Below, piece after piece: positions 50,524-58,109 of a DNA stretch of 64,000 bases. Both the position numbers and the translations under genes were made by a program. Origin of the DNA: HK1 sp965202735 (lineage in GTDB: Bacteria; Pseudomonadota; Gammaproteobacteria; HK1); assembly GCA_965202735.1 (NCBI GenBank), contig OZ241844.1, forward strand, positions 4,526,001 through 4,590,000. Reading direction: 5' to 3'. Under the pieces are notes generated by a model. The model made no database searches, was not told where the DNA came from, and worked only from the letters and a program-made list of their open reading frames with translations. Within the stretch, counting starts at the first letter, position 1, and each line of letters starts with the position of its first letter.

Positions 50524-51021
50524 ATGGCGGTGACCGCGCTCGCCATCGCGGTCACGCGCAACCTGTTCGCCGCCGCGATGCTATTCGGCATCTTCAGCCT
50601 CCTGTCCGCGGCGGTGTTCGTGGTGCTCGACGCGGTGGACGTCGCGTTCACCGAGGCCGCGGTCGGGGCCGGGATCTCGACCATCCTGATGCTCGCGACG
50701 CTGGCGCGGACCGCCTCCCGGCAGCGCGCGGGCCCCCGGGTGCGCGCGCTGCCGCTCGCGCTGGCGGCGGGGCTCGTGCTGATCCTCGCCTGGGCGTCGG
50801 CGGACCACCCGCGCTTCGCGGCGCCGGACGCGTCCGCCCACGTGCACGTCGCTCCCCGGTACCTGGAGCGCGGGCCGGTGGAGACGGGGGTTCCGAACGC
50901 CGTCACCGCGGTGCTCGCGAGCTACCGGGGCTACGACACCCTCGGGGAGGTCACGGTGATCTTCACCGCGGGGGTGGGGGTTCTCGCGCTCCTCGGGTTC
51001 GGCGGGACGCGGCGCGACTGA
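50524..51021 (+). CDS. DUF4040 (MbhD/MrpA C-terminal-like) antiporter subunit
   Basis: About 165 residues with at least four helices. The MbhD/DUF4040 pattern is ALAIAVTRNLFAAAMLFGIF, VVLDAVDVAFTEAAVGAGIS and TILMLATLART, corresponding to the C-terminal part of MrpA that archaeal-type operons encode as a separate gene. A second segment, TGVPNAVTAVLASYRGYDTL then GEVTVIFTAGVGVLALLG, matches the MbhE/MrpA tail. The ATG at 50524 falls inside the first helix, so translation may begin earlier, for example at CTG 50497 overlapping the mnhG stop (CTGA). Confidence 0.87.
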   Translation: MAVTALAIAVTRNLFAAAMLFGIFSLLSAAVFVVLDAVDVAFTEAAVGAGISTILMLATLARTASRQRAGPRVRALPLALAAGLVLILAWASADHPRFAAPDASAHVHVAPRYLERGPVETGVPNAVTAVLASYRGYDTLGEVTVIFTAGVGVLALLGFGGTRRD

Positions 51022-51033
51022 GGGCCGGCGCCG

Positions 51034-51723
51034 ATGCAGCACCACATCGTCCTCAAGGTCGTCGCCAGGCTGATCCTGCCGTTCATCCTGCTGTTCGCGC
51101 TCTACGTGCAGTTCCACGGGGACTTCGGCCCCGGCGGCGGCTTCCAGGCCGGGGTCATCTTCGGGGCCGGCATCATCCTCCACGCCCTGGTGTTCGGCGT
51201 CGATCACGCCCGCGCGGTGGTCGCGCCGGAGGCGGTCCGGGCCGCCGCCGCGCTCGGCGTGCTGCTCTATGCCGGGGTCGGCGTCGTCTCGCTGCTGCTC
51301 GGAGCGAACTTCCTCGACTACGACGTGCTGGCCGACCATCCGGTGGCCGGCCAGCACCTCGGCATCCTGCTCGTCGAGCTCGGGGTGGGGCTCACCGTGA
51401 CCGCGGTGATGATCCTGCTCTTCTACTCGTTCACCAGCCCCGGAGACGCCGGCCCCGGAGACGCCGGTGCCGGAGACGCCGGTGCCGGAGGCGCTGGTGC
51501 CGGGGACGCCGGTGCCGGGGACGCTGGTGCCGGAGGCGCTGGAGCCGGAGGCGCTGGAGCCGGAGACGCTGGAGCCGGGGACGCTGGAGCCGGAGACGCT
51601 GGAGCCGGGGACGCTGGAGCCGGAGACGCTGGAGCCGGGGACGCTGGAGCCGGAGACGCTGGAGCCGGAGGCGCCGGCACTGGAGATGCCGGCTCCGGAG
51701 ACGCCCGCCCCGGAGGCGGATGA
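51034..51723 (+). CDS. mnhB: Na+/H+ antiporter subunit B with repetitive Gly/Ala/Asp tail
   Basis: 229 residues. The first 130 are MrpB: LKVVARLILPFILLFALYVQ, FHGDFGPGGGFQAGVIFGAG, LLGANFLDYDVLADHP and a fourth helix ending ILLFYSFTS. The remaining 95 residues are 18 pentapeptide units of AGDAG/AGGAG type (plus PGGG), encoded by a 15-bp minisatellite. The tail is hydrophilic, acidic and absent from known MrpB proteins. The antiporter core appears complete, so the tail is probably tolerated rather than required. Confidence 0.92.
   Translation: MQHHIVLKVVARLILPFILLFALYVQFHGDFGPGGGFQAGVIFGAGIILHALVFGVDHARAVVAPEAVRAAAALGVLLYAGVGVVSLLLGANFLDYDVLADHPVAGQHLGILLVELGVGLTVTAVMILLFYSFTSPGDAGPGDAGAGDAGAGGAGAGDAGAGDAGAGGAGAGGAGAGDAGAGDAGAGDAGAGDAGAGDAGAGDAGAGDAGAGGAGTGDAGSGDARPGGG
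51436..51710 (+). repeat. 15-bp minisatellite inside mnhB (about 18 units)
   Basis: Near-perfect tandem copies of GCCGGAGACGCTGGA and variants (GGGGAC, GGAGGC, GGTGCC). The centre of the array (about 51540-51660) alternates two variants, GGAGAC and GGGGAC, giving a 30-bp higher-order period. Because 15 is a multiple of three, copy-number changes keep the frame. Confidence 0.95.
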
Positions 51724-51727
51724 GGCG

Positions 51728-52147
51728 ATGCTCGACGCCTTCCTCGGCCACTACGCGTACTGGGGCGCCATCGCCCTGCTCGGGGCGGGGCTCTACACCG
51801 TGACCGCGAGCGCCAACCTCGTGAAGAAGGTGATGGGGCTCTCGATCTTCCAGACCGCGGTGTTCGTCTTCTACATCTCGATCGGCGCGGTCGAGGGCGC
51901 GACCGCGCCGATCGTCGACCCGGCCCACGCGGCCTACGCGAACCCGCTGCCCCACGTGCTGATCCTCACCGCCATCGTGGTCGGGGTCGCGACCGCGGCG
52001 CTCGCACTCGCGCTGGTGGTGCGCATCCATGCCGCCAGCGGCAGCGTGGAGGAGGACGCGGTCGAACGGGCGCTCCGGGCCACCGGGCGGGTGGAAGCCT
52101 GGATGGGCGCCGAAGGCGGGCGCATCGCGCAGGAACGGGAGCCGTGA
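51728..52147 (+). CDS. mnhC: Na+/H+ antiporter subunit C
   Basis: 139-residue MrpC/NuoK-like subunit with three helices: AYWGAIALLGAGLYTVTASA, LVKKVMGLSIFQTAVFVFYI, and PLPHVLILTAIVVGVATAAL (the P-x-P-H-x-L-x-L-T-A-I-V-V signature). The start at 51728 (MLDAFLGHYAYW) is preceded by GGAGG; the frame is open upstream through the minisatellite but that part is not coding. The C-terminal 35 residues extend into the cytoplasm. Confidence 0.94.
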   Translation: MLDAFLGHYAYWGAIALLGAGLYTVTASANLVKKVMGLSIFQTAVFVFYISIGAVEGATAPIVDPAHAAYANPLPHVLILTAIVVGVATAALALALVVRIHAASGSVEEDAVERALRATGRVEAWMGAEGGRIAQEREP

Positions 52148-53637
52148 GCGCCCTGCAGGCGCAGCTTCCCGCCCTGCAGGTCGTCGTTCCCCTCCTCGCG
52201 GCGCCGCTCTGCGCGCTGGTGCGCGGTCCCGCCTTCGCGTGGGCGTTCGCCACCGCGGTGAGCGCGGCGTGCTTCGCGGTGTCGGTGGCCCTCGCGGCGG
52301 CGGTGTCGGGCGGGGCCGAGATCGCCTACCTGCTCGGGGGCTGGGCCGCGCCGTGGGGCATTGAGTACCGGATCGACGCGCTGAACGCGCTGGTCGTGGT
52401 GATCGTGAGCGGCGCGAGCACCGTGACGCTCGCGCACGCGCGGCTCGGCGTGGCGCGCGAGATCCGCCGCGAGCGCATCGGGCTCTTCTACGCCGCGTGG
52501 CTGCTGTGCCTGACCGGCCTGCTCGGCATCGCGATCACCGGCGACGTGTTCAACGTCTTCGTCTTCCTCGAGATCGCCTCGCTGTCGACCTACGTCCTGG
52601 TCGCCCTCGGTCCGGGGCCGGCCGCGCTGCTCGCCGCGTTCCGGTACCTCGTGCTGGGCTCGATCGGGGCGACGTTCTTCCTCGTCGGCATCGGGCTGCT
52701 CTACATGATGACCGGGACCCTGAACATGGCGGACCTCTCGGTCCGGCTCGGCGACGTCCGGGACACCCGCACGGCGGCGGCGGGCGTCGTCTTCGTGGTG
52801 CTCGGCATGGGGCTGAAGGCGGCGGTCTTTCCCCTGCACGCGTGGCTGCCGGCGGCCTACGCGCACGCGCCGTCGAGCGCCGCGGCGTTCCTCGCCGGCA
52901 CCTCGACCAAGGTCTCCATCTACGTGCTGGCGCGGTTCCTGCTCGACGTCTTCGGTGTCGACCTGACGTTCGAGCGGCTCGGCCTCGGGCTCTTCCTGAT
53001 TCCGCTGGCGGTCGCCGGGGTGCTGGCCGGCTCGGCGGTGGCCCTGTTCCAGGACTCGGTCAAGCGGCTGCTCGCGTGGTCGAGCATCGCGCAGCTCGGC
53101 TACATGGTGCTCGGGCTCGGGCTCGGCACCGCGGGCGGCGTCGCCGCCTCCATGGTGCACCTGTTCAATCACGCGGTGATGAAGGTCGCGCTCTTCCTCG
53201 CGGTCGCGAACCTCGTCTACCGCACCGGCTCGGACGCGCTCGCGAGCCTCGCGGGTCTCGGGCGGCGCATGCCGTGGACCATGGGCGCGTTCCTGGTCGC
53301 CGCGGCGAGCCTGGTCGGGGTGCCCCTCACCGCGGGGTTCGTGTCGAAGTGGTACCTGCTGCGGGCGGCCCTGGCGGACGGGATGTGGCCCATCGCGGTC
53401 GTCGTCCTGGCGTCCTCCCTGCTTGCCGCGGTCTACATGTGGCGGGTGGCGAGCGCCGCGTTCTTCACCGAGCCCCGCCCCGACTCGGTGCAGGCGCACG
53501 CCCGCGAGGCGCACTGGACGATGGTCGCGCCGGTGGTCGCGCTCGCCGCCGCCAACGTCTGGTTCGGGGTGGACACGTCGTTCAGCGTCGGGTTCGCGCA
53601 GACGGCGGCCGCGGCGCTGCTCCCGGGGCCGCCGTGA
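52144..53637 (+). CDS. mnhD: Na+/H+ antiporter subunit D
   Basis: 497-residue proton-pumping subunit related to NuoM/NuoN with about 14 helices. Key features: NVFVFLEIASLSTYVLVALG (conserved Glu of TM5), GLKAAVFPLHAWLPAAYAHA (Lys of TM7 and the H-W-L-P-A block), SSAAAFLAGTSTKVSIYVLA (Lys of TM8), and HLFNHAVMKVALFLAVANL (TM12 Lys). GTG 52144 overlaps the mnhC stop by GTGA. Confidence 0.96.
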   Translation: MSALQAQLPALQVVVPLLAAPLCALVRGPAFAWAFATAVSAACFAVSVALAAAVSGGAEIAYLLGGWAAPWGIEYRIDALNALVVVIVSGASTVTLAHARLGVAREIRRERIGLFYAAWLLCLTGLLGIAITGDVFNVFVFLEIASLSTYVLVALGPGPAALLAAFRYLVLGSIGATFFLVGIGLLYMMTGTLNMADLSVRLGDVRDTRTAAAGVVFVVLGMGLKAAVFPLHAWLPAAYAHAPSSAAAFLAGTSTKVSIYVLARFLLDVFGVDLTFERLGLGLFLIPLAVAGVLAGSAVALFQDSVKRLLAWSSIAQLGYMVLGLGLGTAGGVAASMVHLFNHAVMKVALFLAVANLVYRTGSDALASLAGLGRRMPWTMGAFLVAAASLVGVPLTAGFVSKWYLLRAALADGMWPIAVVVLASSLLAAVYMWRVASAAFFTEPRPDSVQAHAREAHWTMVAPVVALAAANVWFGVDTSFSVGFAQTAAAALLPGPP

Positions 53638-55103
53638 CTCCGAAGCTCATGGTGCTCGGATGCCTCGCGCTGCCGTTGCTGGCGAGCGCGCTCATCGTGC
53701 TCGCGCGAAGGTCGCCGAACCTGCGCGAGGCGGTGACCCTGGCCGCCGCGACGCTCGTGCTCGGGTGCGTGCTCGGCATCTACCCCGAGGTCGCGCAGGG
53801 CGGGCGGCCCGGCCTCGTGCTCGCGCCCCTGGTGCCGGGGATCGCGCTGAAGCTCTCGGTCGAGCCGCTCGGCATGCTGTTCGCGATGGTGGCGGGGTTC
53901 CTGTGGCTCGTCACCTCGATCTACGCCATCGGCTACATGCGCGCGCACCACGAGCGGAACCAGACGCGGTTCTACGCCTGCTTCGCGATCGCCATCGCGT
54001 CCACCATGGGGGTCGCGTTCGCGGACAACCTCGTCACCCTGTTCGTCTTCTACGAGGCGCTGACCCTGTCGACATACCCGCTCGTGACCCACGCCGGCAC
54101 CGCCGGGGCGAGGCGGGCGGGCCGGGTGTACCTCGGCACCCTGCTCGGGACCTCCATCGGGTTCCAGCTCCTCGCGATCGCGTGGACGTGGGCGTACGCC
54201 GGCACCGTGGACTTCCGCGAAGGCGGCATCCTGGCCGGGATGCCGGAGGGCGTGGCCGCGGTGGTGTTCTGCCTGTTCGCGTTCGGCGCCGGCAAGGCGG
54301 CGCTCATGCCGTTCCACCGCTGGCTCCCGGCCGCGATGGTGGCCCCGACCCCGGTGAGCGCGCTGCTGCACGCGGTGGCGGTGGTGAAGGCCGGGGTGTT
54401 CGCGATCCTCAAGGTCGCGGTGTACGTGTTCGGCCCCGACCTGCTCGCCGCGAGCGGGGGTGGGACCATCATCGCCTGGGTCGCCGCCGCCACCATCCTC
54501 ATCGGCTCGCTGGTGGCGATGAACAGGGACAACCTGAAGGCGCGGCTCGCCTACTCCACCATCAGCCAGCTCTCCTACGTGGTGCTCGGCGCGGTGCTGG
54601 CGAGCGCGTGGGGGACGGTCGGGGCGGCGCTGCACATCGTCATGCATGCGTTCGGCAAGATCACGCTCTTCTTCTGCGCCGGCGCGGTGCTGGTGGCCGC
54701 GCACAGGACGGAGGTCGGCGAGCTCCGCGGACTCGGCCGGCGGATGCCGGTGACCATGGGCGCGTTCGTGGTCGCGAGCCTCTGCATCATCGGCCTGCCG
54801 CCGCTCGGGGGCATGTGGAGCAAGTGGTATCTCGCCACCGCGGCGGTGGACGCCGGCCAGTGGGCGCTGCTCGGGGTGCTCCTGGCGAGCTCCCTGCTGA
54901 GCGCCGCCTACCTGCTCGCGGTGCCGCTGCGCGCGTTCTCCGCCGACGCGGGGGAGGGGAGCGGCGGGCGGGCGTCGAAGATCGAGGAGGCGCCGGCTCC
55001 CTGCCTCGTCGCCATCGTCATCACCGCCGCCGGCTGCCTGGCGCTGTTCCTGTACCCGGACCCGTTCTTCGACCTGGCCAGCCAGGTGGCGGGGGTGCGC
55101 TGA
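53634..55103 (+). CDS. Second D/NuoL-like antiporter subunit
   Basis: 489-residue paralog of MnhD, closer to NuoL/MbhH-like subunits: YMRAHHERNQTRFYACFAIA, LFVFYEALTLSTYPLVTHAG (TM5 Glu), FGAGKAALMPFHRWLPAAMV, PVSALLHAVAVVKAGVFAIL, and HIVMHAFGKITLFFCAGAVL. GTG 53634 overlaps the mnhD stop. Since the operon has only the C-terminal part of MrpA, this protein probably supplies the missing large NuoL-like pump. It is the last gene of the operon. Confidence 0.93.
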   Translation: MTPKLMVLGCLALPLLASALIVLARRSPNLREAVTLAAATLVLGCVLGIYPEVAQGGRPGLVLAPLVPGIALKLSVEPLGMLFAMVAGFLWLVTSIYAIGYMRAHHERNQTRFYACFAIAIASTMGVAFADNLVTLFVFYEALTLSTYPLVTHAGTAGARRAGRVYLGTLLGTSIGFQLLAIAWTWAYAGTVDFREGGILAGMPEGVAAVVFCLFAFGAGKAALMPFHRWLPAAMVAPTPVSALLHAVAVVKAGVFAILKVAVYVFGPDLLAASGGGTIIAWVAAATILIGSLVAMNRDNLKARLAYSTISQLSYVVLGAVLASAWGTVGAALHIVMHAFGKITLFFCAGAVLVAAHRTEVGELRGLGRRMPVTMGAFVVASLCIIGLPPLGGMWSKWYLATAAVDAGQWALLGVLLASSLLSAAYLLAVPLRAFSADAGEGSGGRASKIEEAPAPCLVAIVITAAGCLALFLYPDPFFDLASQVAGVR

Positions 55104-55317
55104 GGCGTTCGTGGCGGCTTCCCCGACGAAACGACCAGGAGGGGCGCCCCGTGCGCGACCCCGGCTCGGCCACCATCGACAACGATCTCGACGCCACCGA
55201 GGCAATTCCGCCGGCCGGATGAACAATCGTGACGATCCCGCCTGCTTCAACCGCACCACCGCCTCTCCTGTCCGAAGATTGCAGCACATTTCCGACAACG
55301 CTTGAATCGTCGGCAAT
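55104..55317. other. Intergenic downstream of antiporter operon
   Basis: About 215 bp. It includes a possible 23-residue ORF (55151-55222, see below) and an AT-richer stretch toward the AbiEi-like gene. Confidence 0.4.
55151..55222 (+). CDS. Possible 23-aa leader-like ORF, uncertain
   Basis: GTG-started frame MRDPGSATIDNDLDATEAIP then PAG and TGA, with AGGAGG eight bases upstream. The strong ribosome-binding site is the only support; no homology is recognised and it may be chance or the remnant of a longer gene. Confidence 0.15.
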   Translation: MRDPGSATIDNDLDATEAIPPAG

Positions 55318-55340
55318 ATGCGTCATATTTCGGACATGAC
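55276..55340 (+). promoter_or_regulatory. Candidate operator/promoter of the AbiEi-like gene
   Basis: A stretch of lower GC containing TTTCCGAC, then GTCGGCAATATGCGTCATATTTCGGAC, in which GTCGGCAAT and ATTTCGGAC form an imperfect inverted repeat spanning the start codon. AbiEi proteins bind inverted repeats at their own promoters, which makes autoregulation here plausible. Confidence 0.35.
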
Positions 55341-56004
55341 AGTCTTGACGCAAGATACCGGTTTGCGCTCCCGCCTTCTCGCCCGGATGGCGGCCGACCC
55401 GGATGAGGTCTGGGTCCCCGGCGACTTTGCGGATCTTGGCAATCGCGCCGCCGTCGACAAGACCCTCCAGCGCCTGGTTGCTGCGGGCGACCTGCGCCGC
55501 GTCGACCGGGGCCTTTACGACCGTCCGCGCACCAACGGGCTGACCGGGCGCCCGGCCGTACCCGACTATCGCGCCGTCATCCGCGCCGTCACCCGCCGGG
55601 ACCAGGCCCGCACCATCATTGACGGCATGACCGCCGCCAATGAGCTCGGCCTCACCACCGCCGTGCCGGCGCGCATCGAGGTTCTGGTCGATGCGCGGTT
55701 GAAGCCGATCAGGCTGGGCCGTCAGGAAATTCACTTCCGATACGCCGCGCCCAGCCGCCTCTATTGGGCCGACCGGCCGGCCATGCGGGTCGTTCAGGCG
55801 CTGCATTGGATGCAGGACATGCTGTCCCGGGACGACGAACGGCAACGCATCCGGGCTGCATTACGACGCATTCTCGCAGACCCCCGGCACGGACAGGCGA
55901 TCCGCGCTGATCTGGAGGCGGGTTTTTCGGCACTGCCGATCTGGATGCAGGAATTCCTGCGCGATCTGCTGGAAGCCTCCGACTCAGGCCCGGTACGCCC
56001 ATGA
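55318..56004 (+). CDS. DUF6088/AbiEi-like antitoxin of a type IV toxin-antitoxin system
   Basis: 228 residues with an N-terminal winged-helix region (VWVPGDFADLGNRAAVDKTL, QRLVAAGDLRRVDRGLYDRP) and a C-terminal AbiEi-like domain (IDGMTAANELGLTTAVPARI; VLVDARLKPIRLGRQEIHFR; RVVQALHWMQDML). Members repress their own operon and neutralise an AbiEii nucleotidyltransferase toxin. The ATG at 55318 or 55336 may start it. The ATGA overlap with the next frame is the normal toxin-antitoxin arrangement, but that toxin is truncated. Codon use is somewhat less GC-rich than in the antiporter genes. Confidence 0.88.
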   Translation: MRHISDMTVLTQDTGLRSRLLARMAADPDEVWVPGDFADLGNRAAVDKTLQRLVAAGDLRRVDRGLYDRPRTNGLTGRPAVPDYRAVIRAVTRRDQARTIIDGMTAANELGLTTAVPARIEVLVDARLKPIRLGRQEIHFRYAAPSRLYWADRPAMRVVQALHWMQDMLSRDDERQRIRAALRRILADPRHGQAIRADLEAGFSALPIWMQEFLRDLLEASDSGPVRP

Positions 56005-56237
56005 CCGCTGTTGCCTACAGACAGATCGGTACCGCGCCCATGCGCGATCGGCTCGACCTCTTTCTCGCGGCTGCCAACCGGCTCGGCGCCCCGGTCAACC
56101 ATGTCGAGAAGGACTTCTGGGTCTGCTGGGCGTTGAACGCGCTCTATCGCGAGCGGCCTGCCGGCGGCCCCCGCCTCCTCCTGACCGGCCCGCGACTCCT
56201 CGGCGCCGGGCCGCGACTCCGGTCCCGCCGGGTGTAG
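56001..56237 (+). pseudogene. Truncated AbiEii-type toxin
   Basis: Overlaps the antitoxin by ATGA. The first 50 or so residues match the AbiEii N-terminus (DRLDLFLAAANRLGAPVNHV, EKDFWVCWALNALYRERP). After ERPAGG the sequence becomes Gly/Arg/Leu-rich noise and stops at 56237; the G-S-x10-D-x-D nucleotidyltransferase site is missing. The break falls at about 56160, where a CGGCCCGCGACTCC repeat occurs twice. Confidence 0.85.
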
Positions 56238-56296
56238 GCTATCGGCCCGCGGGCTGCGCGAATGCAGCGTGAGGCGTTGCCGGGGAGGACGGGCAC

Positions 56297-57979
56297 TTGA
56301 GCGCCGACTACGATTTCGATCTCGGGACCGTCTCGTTCCCCGTCACGACCCGGTCGGCCGACGCGCAGCGCTGGTTCGACCGCGGCCTCGTGTGGTGCTA
56401 CGCGTTCGCCCACGAGGAGGCGGTGCGCTGCTTCCGGCGGGCGGCGGAGCACGACCCGCACTGCGCGATGGCGTGGTGGGGCATCGGGTACGCCTCCGGA
56501 CCCTACTACAACAAGCCGTGGGAGAAGTTCGATCCGGCCGACCTGGCGCGCACGCTGCGCACGGTGCGCGAGGCCACCCGGCGCGCGCTCGACCGGGCCG
56601 GGGGCGCCGCGCCGATCGAGCGCGCGCTCGTCGAGGCGCTCGCCCGGCGCTATCCGTCCTCCGGGCCCGGCGACTTCGCGCGCTGGAACGACGACTACGC
56701 CGCCGCGATGCGCGAGGCGTACCGGTCGCGTCCGGACGACCCCGACGTGGCCGCGCTGTTCGTCGAGGCGCTCCTCGACCGCACACCGTGGGCGCTGTGG
56801 GATCTCGAGACCGGCGAGCCCGCGGCCGGCGCCGACACCCTCGAGGCCATCGACGTGCTGGAGCGGATGCTCGACGCCCGGGACGCCGCCGGCGAGCCCG
56901 GCCACCCCGGCCTCCTGCACATGCACATCCACGCCCTGGAGATGTCCCCGACGCCCGAGCGCGCGCTCCGCGCCGCGGACCGCCTGCGCGAGCTCGTGCC
57001 CGACGCCGGCCACCTGCGGCACATGCCGACCCACATCGACATCCAGTGCGGGGACTACCAGGCCACGGTCGACTGGAACGTGCGCGCGGTGGCCGCCGAC
57101 CGCAGGCTGTTCGAACGCGACGAGGCCCCGGGGGTCTGGCACAGGCTGTCGCTCGCGCACAACTACCACTTCATGCTCTACGGGGCGATGTTCCTCGGCC
57201 ACGAGCGGGCCGCGACGGAGGCGACGCGGGGCATGGTGGAGGCCATCCCGGAGCCGGTCCTCCGGGTGGAGAGCCCGCCGATGGCGGACTGGCTGGAGGG
57301 GTTCGTCGCGATGCAGGTGCACGCGCCGGTGCGATTCGGCCGGTGGCGCACGATCCTCGCCATGCCGTTCCCGGACGACCGCGCACTCTACTGCGCGACC
57401 ACCGCGATGCTGCACTACGCCAGGGGACTTGCGCACGCGGTGCTGGGGGACGTGCCGGCGGCCCGGCAGGAGCAGGCGCGGTTCGAGGCCGCGGCGGTCC
57501 GGGTGCCGGCGTCGCGCACCGTCTTCAACAACACCTGCGTCGACATCCTCGCCATCGCGTCCGAGATGCTGCACGGAGAGATCGCCTACCGCACGGGCGA
57601 TCACGACACCGCGTTCGGGCATCTGAGGACGGCGGTCCGGCTCTCCGAGGGCCTCCCCTACGACGAGCCCTGGGGCTGGATGCAGCCGCCCCGGCATGCG
57701 CTCGGCGCGCTGCTGCTGGAGCAGGGCCGGGTCGAGGAGGCGGAGGCCGTCTACCGGGCCGACCTCGGGCTCGACGACACCGTCCCGCGGGCATGCCGGC
57801 ACCCTGAGAACGTGTGGAGCCTGCACGGCTTCCACGAGTGCCTGGTGCGCCTCGGCAAGGAGGCGGAGGCCCGTCTCGTCGCGCCGCGGCTCGCGCTGGC
57901 GCTGGCGAGGACCGACGTGCCGATCGACGCCTCGTGCCGGTGCCGGCTCGACCGCGGCCTCCGCCCGTCCGGGGCGTAG
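56297..57979 (+). CDS. Tetratricopeptide repeat protein
   Basis: 560-residue soluble helical-repeat protein. The conserved start SADAQRWFDRGLVWCYAFAH, EEAVRCFRRAAEHDPHCAMA and WWGIGYASGPYYNKP is characteristic of a family found in actinobacteria, proteobacteria and plants, with TPR-like helices throughout (for example HPGLLHMHIHALEMSP, LRHMPTHIDIQCGDYQATV, and the C-terminal HALGALLLEQGRVEEAEAVY). HxH motifs (HMHIH, HMPTHID) might bind metal. No signal peptide or catalytic domain is visible; function unknown. The TTG at 56297 is preceded by GGGGAGG. Confidence 0.85.
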   Translation: MSADYDFDLGTVSFPVTTRSADAQRWFDRGLVWCYAFAHEEAVRCFRRAAEHDPHCAMAWWGIGYASGPYYNKPWEKFDPADLARTLRTVREATRRALDRAGGAAPIERALVEALARRYPSSGPGDFARWNDDYAAAMREAYRSRPDDPDVAALFVEALLDRTPWALWDLETGEPAAGADTLEAIDVLERMLDARDAAGEPGHPGLLHMHIHALEMSPTPERALRAADRLRELVPDAGHLRHMPTHIDIQCGDYQATVDWNVRAVAADRRLFERDEAPGVWHRLSLAHNYHFMLYGAMFLGHERAATEATRGMVEAIPEPVLRVESPPMADWLEGFVAMQVHAPVRFGRWRTILAMPFPDDRALYCATTAMLHYARGLAHAVLGDVPAARQEQARFEAAAVRVPASRTVFNNTCVDILAIASEMLHGEIAYRTGDHDTAFGHLRTAVRLSEGLPYDEPWGWMQPPRHALGALLLEQGRVEEAEAVYRADLGLDDTVPRACRHPENVWSLHGFHECLVRLGKEAEARLVAPRLALALARTDVPIDASCRCRLDRGLRPSGA

Positions 57980-58109
57980 CGCCGCGAGCGTCCGGGCGTC
58001 CGTCCGCATGCCTCGCGCGGCCTCCCGCCGACTCCCGCCCGAGGGCTGCGGCCGCCTCCCCATCGTATCCCGGCGAGTGGTGGACCGGTCCCCGGGAGCG
58101 CGGCGTCCC
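57980..58109. other. Spacer to the IS element, left target-duplication copy
   Basis: About 130 bp, no gene. Positions 58100-58109 are GCGGCGTCCC, the left copy of the 10-bp target duplication of the IS element. Confidence 0.7.

Noticed and set aside
51436..51710. Regular tandem array considered as CRISPR
   Set aside because: Units are contiguous 15-bp copies without spacers and lie within the mnhB reading frame, so it is a coding minisatellite.
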